From contig JAPKYZ010000089.1 of assembly GCA_026394055.1 (NCBI GenBank), forward strand, positions 1-64,000: DNA of 64,000 nt, read 5' to 3'. Numbering within the stretch: the stretch's first letter is position 1; each line of letters begins with the position of its first letter. Position numbers and translations under genes: made by a program. The DNA is from Acidobacteriota bacterium (GTDB lineage: Bacteria; Acidobacteriota; Terriglobia; Bryobacterales; Bryobacteraceae). The notes beneath the pieces are model-generated. The model was not told the origin of the DNA and ran no database searches. It was given only the letters and a program-made list of their open reading frames with translations. Shown piece by piece: positions 15,071 to 23,759 of the stretch.

Positions 15071-15706
15071 ATGACCCGGCGCCAGATCCTCCTTACCCTT
15101 CCCCCCGCAGCTGCTTGGGCTCAGCAACCAAGCACCGCCGCGAAACCGAACTCCATGAGCAACCGATTTGTATTCCAAGGGGGCTCATCCGGCCTCTGGA
15201 AAGTGACGCGCCAAAGCGCTTACCGCGGGGAGAACCTGCCGGTGGTGGAGCGCCTGGACATCATCCCTGGTGAAGCGCCGCCGAAACAAACGGCTGCCAA
15301 ATGGGCCCTGACCGGCTTCACCAGCAACGTCCGCTACGCCACGGCGGCCGAAGTGGCCCGGCTGAAAGCTGCGCAACCCGCGCTGGGGCGCCCCGAAGCA
15401 ATTTGTGGAGCGCTGATCCCGATCAAGAAATCAGCCGCCTGGTGGGCACTGGCCCAGGACGAGCGGCGGGCAATATTTGAAGACACGTCACACCACACGG
15501 CCATCGGGATGGAGTACCTGCCCGCCATCGCGCGCCGCCTTCACCACTCGCGAGATCTGAATGAGCCGTTCGACTTCCTGACGTGGTTCGAATTCGCGCC
15601 CCAAGACAAACCGGCGTTCGATAATCTGGTGGCCAAACTGCGCGGAACCAAGGAATGGGCCTACGTTGAGCGGGAAGTCGACATTCGCGTGGAGCGTTCG
15701 GCTTAG
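15071..15706 (+). CDS. Chlorite dismutase family protein, Tat-type signal
   Basis: 211 residues from the ATG at 15071. The N-terminus MTRRQILLTL...AWAQQ looks like a twin-arginine signal peptide. The body follows clade 1 chlorite dismutases: LTGFTSNVRYAT, LGRPEAICGALIPIKKS, WWALAQDERRAIFED, HHTAIGMEYLPAIARR, FDFLTWFEFAP and EWAYVEREVDIRV. The proximal heme ligand is probably H142 and the distal arginine R155, thirteen residues apart as in known clade 1 enzymes. A periplasmic heme enzyme turning chlorite into chloride and oxygen is possible. Its last 219 bp are antisense to the end of the convergent aminotransferase ORF. Confidence 0.85.
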   Translation: MTRRQILLTLPPAAAWAQQPSTAAKPNSMSNRFVFQGGSSGLWKVTRQSAYRGENLPVVERLDIIPGEAPPKQTAAKWALTGFTSNVRYATAAEVARLKAAQPALGRPEAICGALIPIKKSAAWWALAQDERRAIFEDTSHHTAIGMEYLPAIARRLHHSRDLNEPFDFLTWFEFAPQDKPAFDNLVAKLRGTKEWAYVEREVDIRVERSA

Positions 15707-16954
15707 GTCCGCATTACCTACTAGGGCCGCTGACCCCAACACCGTCTTCACCGCCGCCACGGCGCGGTTGATATCGTCCATCGTGTTGTAGATGTGGGGT
15801 GAAAAGCGCAGCCCAGAGGCGTCACCCGATCCGGTCAAGGCCAGCGCCACCCGGTGCTTGGTGTAGAGCGTGTCGTAGGCTTCCTTGCGCTGCCCGTTCT
15901 TCCAATCCACTTTCACCACACCGCCCGACATTTCGGGCTGCAGGTTGGTCTTCAGGATCAGACGAGAATCGGCGGCAAAGGCCTGCTTCAAGGCTCCGGT
16001 GAGCTGCGCCACGCGAGCTTCGATGCGCTTGGGACCGACCATGGTCAAAAAGTCCAGCGCCGCCTCAATCGAGGCCAGCCGCGGGTTGTCACGCTGGCCG
16101 AAGACTTCAAACTTCCGAGCGCCCACCAGCTTGTCGCTCCACCCAGCGGTGACGATCGCGGGCCACAATTCCTTGTGCCGCGAGGCCTTGACGTAGAGCA
16201 CCCCGGCTTCCAGCGGCCCCATGGGCCACTTGTGCATGCTCGAGGAGAACGAATCGCAACCGATCGCACGCAGGTCGATATCCATCGCGCCAAAGCTCTG
16301 CGCGCCGTCCAGGTGATACCAGAGGCTGCGGCGCTTCGCGATCTCGCCCACTTCCTTGGCCGGAAAACGCAGGCCCACGGTGCTGGTGAGATGCGTGATC
16401 GCGATGACGCGCGTCTTGGGGCCGATCATCGCTTCCAGCTTGCCCAGCAGGTCCGCCTTGGAGGTACCGGGCACGGGGACCGGCAGGCTCTTGATGACGA
16501 TGCCGTCGCGCTGAGCACGTACTTTCCAGCTGTCGCTATTGGAGGGGTGATTGTGATCGGTGATGATCACCTCATCGCCCGCCTTCAGGTCGATGCCGTG
16601 CACCACCAGGTTGGACCCTTCGCTGGTGTTGCGCGTGATGGCGATCTCGTCGGGCGTGGCGCCCAATAGCGCCGCGAATTTCGACCGGACCCGCTCCTCA
16701 ATGGCCGTGTACTTCTCGCGATTCTGGAACGAGGGGTTGGCGTGGAAGTCCCGGAGGTATTCCAGGTACCGGTCCATCACCGGACGCGAGGCCGGGCAGA
16801 CGTTGGCGGCATTCAGATACAGCAGGCCAGAATCGAGCGGGAAGAGCCGCGCCACCATCTGCCAGTACGATTCATCAGAGCCTTCGGCCCGAACAGCAGC
16901 CGCTGCACCAGCCCAACTGGCCGGCAAGCGGAAGAAGACGTCGCGGCGTGTCAT
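15488..16954 (-). CDS. Class V aminotransferase, exported, with run-on C-terminus
   Basis: 488 residues. The core (about 30-407) is a PLP-dependent class V enzyme of the isopenicillin-N-epimerase/cysteine-desulfurase-like group: ITRNTSEGSNLVVHG, the PLP aspartate in YHLDGAQSFG (D216) and the Schiff-base lysine in SSSMHKWPMG (K242). The N-terminus MTRRDVFFRLPASWAGAAAA looks like a Tat signal, so it may be periplasmic. Family similarity appears to end at INRAVAAVKTVLG; the final 81 residues (15491-15733) are mostly antisense of the dismutase gene and look like read-through after loss of a stop. Confidence 0.85.
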   Translation of the reverse strand: MTRRDVFFRLPASWAGAAAAVRAEGSDESYWQMVARLFPLDSGLLYLNAANVCPASRPVMDRYLEYLRDFHANPSFQNREKYTAIEERVRSKFAALLGATPDEIAITRNTSEGSNLVVHGIDLKAGDEVIITDHNHPSNSDSWKVRAQRDGIVIKSLPVPVPGTSKADLLGKLEAMIGPKTRVIAITHLTSTVGLRFPAKEVGEIAKRRSLWYHLDGAQSFGAMDIDLRAIGCDSFSSSMHKWPMGPLEAGVLYVKASRHKELWPAIVTAGWSDKLVGARKFEVFGQRDNPRLASIEAALDFLTMVGPKRIEARVAQLTGALKQAFAADSRLILKTNLQPEMSGGVVKVDWKNGQRKEAYDTLYTKHRVALALTGSGDASGLRFSPHIYNTMDDINRAVAAVKTVLGSAALVGNADLSRTLHANVDFPLNVGPFLGSAQFGHQIIERRFVLGREFEPRQEVERLIQISRVVKAARDGGQVLHPDGRVV

Positions 16955-17003
16955 CTTGGGATTTTAGCCCACCCCGCGAGGCTGCGCTTGCGGCCCGCCC
17001 GCT

Positions 17004-17531
17004 ATGCTGGTAGAAGTGATCACCGATCTGGTCCAGATTAAGCGCCTGGGCGACCGCGACCGCGCCGATAACGAGCGGCTGCGCAAGCACATGAAGACGC
17101 ATCCCATTGCCGAACGCATTCTCCGGCGCACAGCTGTCGAGATTGAGTCGCAAATCGATTGCCAGACCTGCGCCAACTGCTGCCGCCAGTCCACCGTTCG
17201 CCTCACCGAACGTGACATCGAGCGTCTGGTGAAGGCCCTGCGCCTGAAGAAAGCTCGCGTCATCGAGGACTACACCTTACCCAGCGAAGAAGAAGGCATC
17301 ATCCTCAAGCGCGACGACGAGAATGGCTGCGTGTTCTTGAACGGCACCGAGTGTCTGATTTATGAAGACCGCCCCGACATCTGCCGCGACTATCCGCATC
17401 TGGTGCGCGGCCCCAACTCGCTGATTGCCCGCATGTGGCATATGCCGGAGCGGGCGAGCGTCTGCCCCATCGTCTACAACACTCTCGAAGCGTTCAAAGA
17501 AGCCTCGGCCTTCCCCCGCAAGCTGGGCTAG
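17004..17531 (+). CDS. YkgJ family cysteine-cluster protein
   Basis: 175 residues. Cysteines are arranged as in YkgJ/UPF0153 proteins, which are thought to bind a metal or Fe-S cluster: CQTCANCCRQST, later NGCVFLNGTECLIYEDRPDICRDYP and ASVCPIVY. N-terminal helix rich in Arg/Lys. Soluble; biochemical role unknown. It ends with a 4-bp overlap with the convergent nitrilase-family gene. Confidence 0.88.
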   Translation: MLVEVITDLVQIKRLGDRDRADNERLRKHMKTHPIAERILRRTAVEIESQIDCQTCANCCRQSTVRLTERDIERLVKALRLKKARVIEDYTLPSEEEGIILKRDDENGCVFLNGTECLIYEDRPDICRDYPHLVRGPNSLIARMWHMPERASVCPIVYNTLEAFKEASAFPRKLG

Positions 17532-18859
17532 CGTTTCGGCAGTGGCGTGTGGTGCGGGATGCGGCCCTTGAAGTCGCCCAGGCTCTTCCAGCGGGTGACT
17601 GTTTCGAGGTCCACCTCGGAAATGCTCACCGTGCCCCACTGTTGCCCTTGGGCCAGCGTGTCGCCCGTGTGGGACCAGATGGCGCTGAGCATCCAGTTAC
17701 TCTGCACCGGCTCATAGGTGCTGCTGACGAGATAGACGTGATTCTCCGCCGCGCGAGCCTTGGCCAGTTGCGGATTGCAACCCCACACAGGCCAGGCGAT
17801 CACTTCCGCGCCCTTCAGCGTCAGCTCCCGCGCCACTTCCGGGAAGAAGCCGTCGTAGCAGATCATCATGCCCACTTTGCCGAAGCGCGTGTCGAAGACG
17901 GGGTAGTCGCGGCCGGGAGTAAGTCCACCTTCCCATTCGCCGTCGGGCAAAGTCACCTTGCGGTACCTGCCTAGAATGTTGCCGTCGGGCCCAATCAAGA
18001 CGCTGACGTTGTAGACCAGATGCCCCGCGCGCTCTAATAGCCCGGCCACTAAGTAGAGCTGATGTTTGCGGGCCAATTGTCCGAAGAACTGCGTCGAAGG
18101 GCCGGGAATAGGCTCCGCTGCGTCAGCGTAGCTGAGGCCGGTGTTGACATAGGTCAACGTCTCGCCCAACACTACGAGGTCTGCCTTCTGCGCCGCCGCT
18201 TCTTCGATCAGTGCGACATACTGCTCACGATTGGCAGCCGGCGTCGGCCCTTGCGGCTTGTAGTGGACCGCGGCCAAGCGCGCCTTGCGGCTGGCGGAGA
18301 CGGCGCTCGACTGGGCCAAGCTGGGGGCGGACCATTCGACGCGGCCTTTGGCTGACCAGCGATAATGCAGATCGATCCGCGCCATCACCGCCGCCTGCGG
18401 CACCTCATAGTCGGCGGCGATCTCTACCCAGTCCTGGCGGCGATTCGTGGTTTCGCGCGGATACTCGGGCGTCGAGGTGGGTGGGAGCGTTTTCAAATAG
18501 TCGGCCACCAGCGGCCGGCTGTCAGCCACCCGACGGCCTTGCGCATCCAGCCAGTCGAGCGTGACAAAGGCGTTGTGGGCATCCGATTCCAGGCCCACCG
18601 TGCGCCGCCAGACCGAGAAGCGATACCGTTGACCACCGGTCACCGCCTGCAGCTTGCGCCAACTGCCCGCCAAGCCTTCCCGGCCGTCACCCTCAATGAG
18701 CAACCGCGCCTGCCCGGTGGGGCCGCCGGTGGCCACGCTCCGAAACACCGGCGTGATCTCCGCCCGTGGCGCTCGCGATTGCCAGCCGTCTACCTCAGCC
18801 CCAGCCAGAGAAGCACCGGCCAGTGACAGTACCACCGCCGCATGACAAAAAAACCGCAT
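17528..18859 (-). CDS. Exported carbon-nitrogen hydrolase (nitrilase superfamily)
   Basis: 443 residues with a signal peptide (1-22). Residues about 24-185 form a beta-rich module like those that bind carbohydrate. Residues 194-443 are a nitrilase-fold amidohydrolase with the full catalytic triad: Glu in VVLGETLTY (E233), Lys in GRYRKVTLP (K301) and Cys in MMICYDGFF (C334). It would cleave a C-N bond of an amide or nitrile in the periplasm; the substrate is unknown. It lies 3 bp after the flavin reductase gene on the same strand. Confidence 0.88.
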   Translation of the reverse strand: MRFFCHAAVVLSLAGASLAGAEVDGWQSRAPRAEITPVFRSVATGGPTGQARLLIEGDGREGLAGSWRKLQAVTGGQRYRFSVWRRTVGLESDAHNAFVTLDWLDAQGRRVADSRPLVADYLKTLPPTSTPEYPRETTNRRQDWVEIAADYEVPQAAVMARIDLHYRWSAKGRVEWSAPSLAQSSAVSASRKARLAAVHYKPQGPTPAANREQYVALIEEAAAQKADLVVLGETLTYVNTGLSYADAAEPIPGPSTQFFGQLARKHQLYLVAGLLERAGHLVYNVSVLIGPDGNILGRYRKVTLPDGEWEGGLTPGRDYPVFDTRFGKVGMMICYDGFFPEVARELTLKGAEVIAWPVWGCNPQLAKARAAENHVYLVSSTYEPVQSNWMLSAIWSHTGDTLAQGQQWGTVSISEVDLETVTRWKSLGDFKGRIPHHTPLPKR

Positions 18860-18862
18860 TGC

Positions 18863-19336
18863 TCAGCCCTCCAGTTTTGCGTAACCGCCACGAGCGTACA
18901 CCAGCGGCTCCCCTTCCTCAACCGACACCGCCACCGCCTCACCCAGGAAGATGTCGTGATCGCCCATCGGCACCACTTCCACCAGACGGCACTCGATGGC
19001 CGCCACGGAGCCTTCAATCACCGGCACCGATTCGACGCCGGGCCGCCAGGTGACCCCTTCAAACCGGTCGTCACGGCGATAGGCAAATGCCGTTGAAAGC
19101 TCGCGCTGTTGTTGGCCCAGAATATTGATCGCAAAGTGAGTTTGCCGGCGAAACACCTCACGAATGCCCGCGCTGTGATCGATGCAAAATAGCACCACCG
19201 GCGGCTCCAGGGACACGGATGTAAACGAGTTGACGGTCAACCCATGCGGATTTCCGTCGAAGGTTGTGGCGATGCAAACGCCGGTGGGAAATTGGCCACA
19301 CGCCCGCCGGAAAAGGGCCGAATTGATGGTTGACAT
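18863..19336 (-). CDS. Flavin reductase-like FMN-binding protein
   Basis: 157 residues from the ATG at 19336. Flavin-reductase-like split barrel: FRRACGQFPTGVCIATT, the T/S-N-SFTSVSLEPP motif and FAINILGQQQ, then GDHDIFLGEA near the end. Such proteins reduce FMN or FAD with NAD(P)H, often feeding a monooxygenase. None is in the neighbourhood; the downstream gene is an exported nitrilase-family enzyme. Divergent from the HU/IHF gene. Confidence 0.88.
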   Translation of the reverse strand: MSTINSALFRRACGQFPTGVCIATTFDGNPHGLTVNSFTSVSLEPPVVLFCIDHSAGIREVFRRQTHFAINILGQQQRELSTAFAYRRDDRFEGVTWRPGVESVPVIEGSVAAIECRLVEVVPMGDHDIFLGEAVAVSVEEGEPLVYARGGYAKLEG

Positions 19337-19359
19337 GAAGGTTGACTCAACAGGGGACC

Positions 19360-19389
19360 TTGACAGGGGTCTAAGCCCAATCCTATCAT
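19360..19389 (+). promoter_or_regulatory. Sigma-70 promoter for the HU-heme gene run
   Basis: TTGACA at 19360-19365 and TATCAT at 19384-19389, separated by 18 bp: the best housekeeping promoter in the window. The predicted start near 19396 gives a leader of about 44 nt to the HU/IHF TTG codon, which has GGGAGG before it. Confidence 0.8.
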
Positions 19390-19439
19390 GGGGTTTCAGG
19401 CGCGAGCAGCAAGGCGCCAGGGCCGGGAGGGCGACGGTT

Positions 19440-19709
19440 TTGATCAAACTCGATATTATTAACGAAGTTGTCAATAAGACAGGCATTACCAAGACCAAAG
19501 CGGAGATGGCGGTAGAGACCGTTTTCGAAAGCATGAAGCGAGCCCTCGGCAGCGGGGAGCGCATTGAACTGCGGGGCTTTGGAATCTTCAACGTACGTCC
19601 TCGCAAGACCGGCATTGGACGCAACCCGCGGACCGGCGCGGAAGTGGCTATTCCGCCCGGCAAAGCCGTCCGCTTCAAGCCCGGCAAAGAATTGCAAAGC
19701 CTTCAGTAG
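19440..19709 (+). CDS. HU/IHF family DNA-binding protein
   Basis: 89 residues from a TTG start preceded by GGGAGG. A standard HU/IHF nucleoid protein: helices with VVNKTGITKTKAEMAVETVF, the core IELRGFGIFNVRPRKTGIGR and the arm RNPRTGAEVAIPPGKAVRFK, which contains the proline that kinks DNA. Dimer that bends DNA. The first gene of a run of eleven plus-strand genes, with the M50 protease gene starting 8 bp after its stop. Confidence 0.94.
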   Translation: MIKLDIINEVVNKTGITKTKAEMAVETVFESMKRALGSGERIELRGFGIFNVRPRKTGIGRNPRTGAEVAIPPGKAVRFKPGKELQSLQ

Positions 19710-19716
19710 ATCAACC

Positions 19717-20595
19717 TTGCGTCCCCGGCGCCTGTGGCTGCATGCCGCGCTCTTTTTGCTGACCTTGGTCACCTGCTCGGCCACCGGCTCACGGCTGGTG
19801 GACAATTTTCAGCACAACTTGCCCTCGTTCCGGCTGGAGCACGATTTGCTGCTGATGTTGTGGCCGGTGGACAATCCGGCCAGCCTGCTGACGGGCCTAC
19901 CCTTCTCCCTGGCCCTGTTGTTTATCCTGATGGCCCATGAAATGGGGCACTATCTGGCCTGCATGCACTACCGGCTGGACGCCAGCTTGCCCTACTTTCT
20001 GCCCGCGCCCAGCTTTATCGGCACCTTTGGGGCCTTCATCCGGATCCGCTCCATCATCTATTCGCGGAAGGTCCTGTTCGACGTGGGCGTGGCGGGCCCC
20101 ATCGCGGGCTTTTGCGCCTTGCTGCCGTTGTTGCTGGTGGGGGTCAGCATGTCGAAGCATCTGCCCGGCATCGCTCACCAAGGCGACATCCTGTTCGGCA
20201 CGCCCGTCCTGATCACGCTGGTGGAGCGCTTCTTCTTCCCTGGAGTTCCCTCGGCCGACATCTACTTGCATCCGCTCGCCCGCGCCGCCTGGGTGGGGCT
20301 ATTCGCCACAGCGCTAAATCTGCTGCCCATCGGCCAGCTGGACGGTGGGCACATTCTCTACGCGCTGTTTGGCGAACGGCACAAGACCATCTCCAAGTTC
20401 ACGCTGGCGGCGCTGGTGCCGTTGGGATTTCTCTACTGGCCCTGGTGGGTGTGGGCGGTGGCGCTGTTCTTCGTCGGCCGCAAACATCCCTTCATCTACG
20501 ACGCCACGCCCATTGGAGCGACGCGCGTGGCGCTGTCGATCCTGGCCCTGGTCCTGTTCTTGCTGAGCTTTATGCCGGCGCCGATTTCAGCGTAG
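19717..20595 (+). CDS. Site-2 protease family (M50) membrane metalloprotease
   Basis: 292 residues from TTG at 19717. Several transmembrane helices. The zinc site HExxH is in the helix LFILMAHEMGHYLACMHY (H74, E75, H78), and the third ligand motif is NLLPIGQLDGGHILYALF (NxxPxxxLDGG). These proteins cleave within the membrane, often to release regulators. No PDZ domain is seen, so it belongs to the compact group. Substrate unknown. The start is a best guess: no ATG fits between the HU stop and the first helix. Confidence 0.87.
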   Translation: MRPRRLWLHAALFLLTLVTCSATGSRLVDNFQHNLPSFRLEHDLLLMLWPVDNPASLLTGLPFSLALLFILMAHEMGHYLACMHYRLDASLPYFLPAPSFIGTFGAFIRIRSIIYSRKVLFDVGVAGPIAGFCALLPLLLVGVSMSKHLPGIAHQGDILFGTPVLITLVERFFFPGVPSADIYLHPLARAAWVGLFATALNLLPIGQLDGGHILYALFGERHKTISKFTLAALVPLGFLYWPWWVWAVALFFVGRKHPFIYDATPIGATRVALSILALVLFLLSFMPAPISA

Positions 20596-20610
20596 GATGG
20601 GCATGAACGC

Positions 20611-21360
20611 ATGAAGATCTCCGCCGCGATCATTACGCTGAATGAGCAGCGCAACATCGCCCGGGCTATCGAAAGCCTCCGGTGCTGCGACGAGATCGTG
20701 GTGGTGGATTCGGGCTCCCATGACCGGACCTGTGAGATCGCCGCCAACCTCGGCGCCCGTGTGGTGGAAGCCGCCTGGCGCGGCTATGCTGGGCAGAAGA
20801 ATTACGCCGTGGAACAGTGCAGCCACGACTGGGTGCTGTCGATCGACGCCGACGAAGCGCTGAGCGAGGCGCTAGAAGGCGAGATCTGGCAGCTGAAGAA
20901 GGTAGGCCCCAAAGCCGACGGGTACACCATGCCGCGGCTGGCCCAGTATCTCGGCAAGTGGATTCTCCATTCCGGCTGGTACCCCGATCGCAAGGTCCGC
21001 CTGTTCGACCGCCGCAAGGCGCACTGGGAAGGCGATTTTGTCCACGAAAGCGTCCGCCTCCAAGGTACGGTGGAGCATCTCGAGGCCAGCCTGCTCCACT
21101 TCACTTGCCAGTCGCTCACGGAACATCTGCGCACCATGGACCGCTACACGACGCTTGCGGCGGAGCAGTTGATCGCCGGCAAGAAGGAGATCACCTGGAA
21201 GCATCTCGCGCTGAATCCTCCGTGGACGTTCTTTTCGACCTACGTCTTGAAACGCGGCTTCCTGGATGGCTTTGAAGGTCTCGCGATCGCGCACATGGCC
21301 GCGCTCTACAACTTCTTGAAGTACGCCAAGGCCAAGACCATGCGGGGTGAGGTGGAGTGA
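20611..21360 (+). CDS. Glycosyltransferase family 2 (WaaE/KdtX-like)
   Basis: 249 residues. GT-A fold: ISAAIITLNEQRNIARAIES at the start, DEIVVVDSGSHDRT, and the metal-binding DAD-like SIDADEALSE. The second half, HWEGDFVHESVRLQG and RTMDRYTTLAAEQL, matches the LPS-core transferase group WaaE/KdtX. Cytoplasmic face of the inner membrane. It starts 15 bp after the protease gene and is followed by a second glycosyltransferase, so the two may act on the same glycan. Confidence 0.9.
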   Translation: MKISAAIITLNEQRNIARAIESLRCCDEIVVVDSGSHDRTCEIAANLGARVVEAAWRGYAGQKNYAVEQCSHDWVLSIDADEALSEALEGEIWQLKKVGPKADGYTMPRLAQYLGKWILHSGWYPDRKVRLFDRRKAHWEGDFVHESVRLQGTVEHLEASLLHFTCQSLTEHLRTMDRYTTLAAEQLIAGKKEITWKHLALNPPWTFFSTYVLKRGFLDGFEGLAIAHMAALYNFLKYAKAKTMRGEVE

Positions 21361-21379
21361 ACCGGCTCCCCGCCCTTCC

Positions 21380-22126
21380 ATGACCATCCTGCATTCGGAC
21401 TCGGGCAAAAGCTGGCACGGAGGCCAACTGCAGATGCAGATGCTGGTGGAGGGGTTGACGGCGGCGGGCATCACCTGCGGCGTCCGGTCGCCACTGCTCG
21501 ATCAACCGGTGGACAGTTGGGATCTCCAGCACTGCCACGACGCCCGCAGCCACACCTTCGCCCGGCGGCCCTTTGTCGTCTCCCGCCGCGTGGGCTTTCC
21601 GGTGCAACGAACGCTGATCTCACAATGGAAGTACAGCCGCGCGGCGGCTTATCTGGCGGTTTCAAACTATGTGGCCGATGAGTTAGGTCAGGCGGGTGTG
21701 CCCGCGTCAAAGATTTTCGTGGTACCCGACGCCATCCGCCCGATCCCTCCCGCTGACCGTTCCACCGGGCGCATCCTGCTGCTCTCCAAGAACGGCCAGA
21801 CCGTCCCCGGAGCCGTCGCCGTGCGCGACCTGCGTGAAGATCTGCGCGAGTGCGACGTGTTCATCTACTTAAGCGACATGGAAGGCCTGGGCTCCGCCGC
21901 GTTGCTGGCCCAGGCGGCCGGCGTGCCCGTGATCGCCAGCCGCGCCGGAGGCCTGCCGGAAGCGGTGAAGTTCGGCACCGTGATCGACCATGTGGATCAA
22001 GTCCGCCGCGCGATTGATGAAACCCGCGAGATGACGGTGGACCCCGAGGCGATCCTGCGCGAGTTTAGCGTGGAGCGCATGGTGGAGCGAACGCTCGCGG
22101 TTTATCGCAAGGTGTTGTCGTGCTAG
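21380..22126 (+). CDS. Glycosyltransferase (GT-B, family 1/4-like)
   Basis: 248 residues from the ATG at 21380; an upstream in-frame ATG at 21347 would overlap the previous gene by 14 bp. MTILHSDSGKSWHGGQLQMQ is a donor-loop-like N-terminus. The C-terminal half has the GT-B signature: DVFIYLSDMEGLGSAALLAQ, then GVPVIASRAGGLPEAV. It is shorter than typical GT4 enzymes (about 350 or more), with the central part compacted. It overlaps the prepilin peptidase gene by 7 bp. Confidence 0.83.
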   Translation: MTILHSDSGKSWHGGQLQMQMLVEGLTAAGITCGVRSPLLDQPVDSWDLQHCHDARSHTFARRPFVVSRRVGFPVQRTLISQWKYSRAAAYLAVSNYVADELGQAGVPASKIFVVPDAIRPIPPADRSTGRILLLSKNGQTVPGAVAVRDLREDLRECDVFIYLSDMEGLGSAALLAQAAGVPVIASRAGGLPEAVKFGTVIDHVDQVRRAIDETREMTVDPEAILREFSVERMVERTLAVYRKVLSC

Positions 22127-22938
22127 ACGGCCTGCCGCTGCTGGCTGCCTTCGCCGGCTTGATCGGCCTGCTGATCGGCAGCTTCTTGAACGTCTGCATC
22201 TACCGCCTGCCGCGCGATCTCTCGACGGCTTACCCGCGCCGCAGCTTCTGCCCCCATTGCGGAAAGACGGTGGCCTGGTACGACAACATTCCCGTGCTCA
22301 GCTGGCTGCTGCTGCGAGGCCGTTGCCGCGCGTGCGGCGCGGGCATCTCGATCCGCTACGCACTGGTCGAGCTGCTGACTGCCGCCACCTTCGTCTCGGC
22401 CTACTGGCAACACGGCGCCAGCGGAGAGGCTCTGCGGCTGGCGCTCTTCAGCGCGGTATTGATCGTGCTGCTATTCACCGACATGGAGACCTACATCTTG
22501 CCCGACGAATTCACGCTGGGCGGTGCGGCGGCGGGCTGGGTGATGGCCACGCTGTGGCCCCCGCCGCCGGGCTTGATCACGCTATTTCTGCCGATGGACC
22601 GGCTCCCAGCGGGCGAAGGCTTGGCGGCGAGCGTACTGGGCGGCCTGATCCCCGCAGGCATGATCTGGTCCATAGGCGCCGCCTATGAGCGCCTGCGCGG
22701 CCGCGAGGGGTTGGGCTTTGGTGACGTCAAGATGATGCTGACCTTGGGCGCGTTTGCGGGCCTCGAGGGCACGCTGCTCACGGTGGCCGTAGCGAGTGTG
22801 CTGGGCTCCCTGGTGGGCATGGTGCGAGTGGTGACGCGGGGAAGGACTGCCATGCTCGATGAATTGCCGCTGGGCAGCTTTTTGGCCTTTGCCGGGCTAC
22901 TGCTGGCCCACTTGGGCCACTCAGGCCGCTTATACTAA
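22120..22938 (+). CDS. pilD: Type IV prepilin peptidase (A24)
   Basis: 272 residues from a GTG start. Membrane aspartyl protease that cleaves and N-methylates type IV pilins and type II secretion pseudopilins. The cytoplasmic zinc loop is intact (CPHCGKTVAWYDN and GRCRACGAG, two CxxC). The two catalytic aspartates sit in LFTDMETYILPDEF and GLGFGDVKMM. Hydrophobic helices throughout. A possible client pseudopilin is encoded at 45637-46107. It sits oddly between glycosyltransferase and heme genes. Confidence 0.93.
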   Translation: MLDGLPLLAAFAGLIGLLIGSFLNVCIYRLPRDLSTAYPRRSFCPHCGKTVAWYDNIPVLSWLLLRGRCRACGAGISIRYALVELLTAATFVSAYWQHGASGEALRLALFSAVLIVLLFTDMETYILPDEFTLGGAAAGWVMATLWPPPPGLITLFLPMDRLPAGEGLAASVLGGLIPAGMIWSIGAAYERLRGREGLGFGDVKMMLTLGAFAGLEGTLLTVAVASVLGSLVGMVRVVTRGRTAMLDELPLGSFLAFAGLLLAHLGHSGRLY

Positions 22939-22949
22939 GGGTTCCAAGC

Positions 22950-23759
22950 ATGCAGGATGTCAGTATCTTTTGGTTGCGCGTGGCCGCTGTCCTGTACCTG
23001 CCAGGGCTGGTGGATGCGACGCTGACGGTGGTGCGCCGCAAGCCGACCTTCTTCCGGCCGGCCCTGTATCTGTTTGCCGTGGCTGCGTTGGTGCACTTGG
23101 TCTCCCTGATCGACCTGGCGCGCCAAACCGGACGCTTTCCCGCGGAAACGTTTTATGAGTCGATCTCGCTGTGCGGCTTTCTGCTCGCGGTCTCGTTCCT
23201 GGCCGTCTTCTGGCGATACAAGTTCATCTCGCTCAGCCTCTTTGTCTTCCCGCTGGTGTTCCTGATGACCCTGATCGGCGCCACCAGCACTCCGGTGGCG
23301 ACGTGGAGCAACTCGCGCGTCCGCGATGCATGGCTGTTGCTACACGTCACCCTGGCCATCTCAGGCTACGCCGCCTTGCTCACCGCCGTTTCGGTCTCCT
23401 TCTTCTATCTGGTGCAGGAACGGCGGCTGAAGGCCAAGCACTTCAACAGCAAACTGCCCCCGCTGGCCACCCTCGACAACATCCTTTCGCGCTCCATGGG
23501 CTGGGGCTTTGTGCTGTTCACTCTGGCCGTCATGATGGGCAGTATCTGGGCCTTTATTGAGTCAGGCACGGCCTGGGTTTCCGATCCCGAGATCATCGTC
23601 GCCTGGACCACGTGGCTCGGCTACCTGATCATGGTCTTTCTGCGCGTCTCCGCGGGTTGGCGCGGGCGGAAGGCCGCCTTCATGGCGTTGAGCGTCCTGG
23701 GCTTCTCGGTGCTCACCTGGGCCACGCATGTCGGAATCCGGGGGCGCTTTCTCCGATGA
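22950..23759 (+). CDS. HemX/CcsA-type cytochrome assembly membrane protein
   Basis: 269 residues and about eight transmembrane helices. It matches the CcsA/HemX family found next to hemA: LHVTLAISGYAALLTAVSVS, LVQERRLKAKH, and MGWGFVLFTLAVMMGSIWAF, followed by WTTWLGYL. Family members handle heme delivery for c-type cytochromes or modulate glutamyl-tRNA reductase levels. The stop overlaps the hemA start by 4 bp (ATGA), supporting a HemX role. Confidence 0.87.
   Translation: MQDVSIFWLRVAAVLYLPGLVDATLTVVRRKPTFFRPALYLFAVAALVHLVSLIDLARQTGRFPAETFYESISLCGFLLAVSFLAVFWRYKFISLSLFVFPLVFLMTLIGATSTPVATWSNSRVRDAWLLLHVTLAISGYAALLTAVSVSFFYLVQERRLKAKHFNSKLPPLATLDNILSRSMGWGFVLFTLAVMMGSIWAFIESGTAWVSDPEIIVAWTTWLGYLIMVFLRVSAGWRGRKAAFMALSVLGFSVLTWATHVGIRGRFLR

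Noticed and set aside
19330-19352. A second promoter (TTGACA at 19330 or TTGACT at 19342) for the HU gene
   Set aside because: No -10 at acceptable spacing; the 19360/19384 pair is much better.
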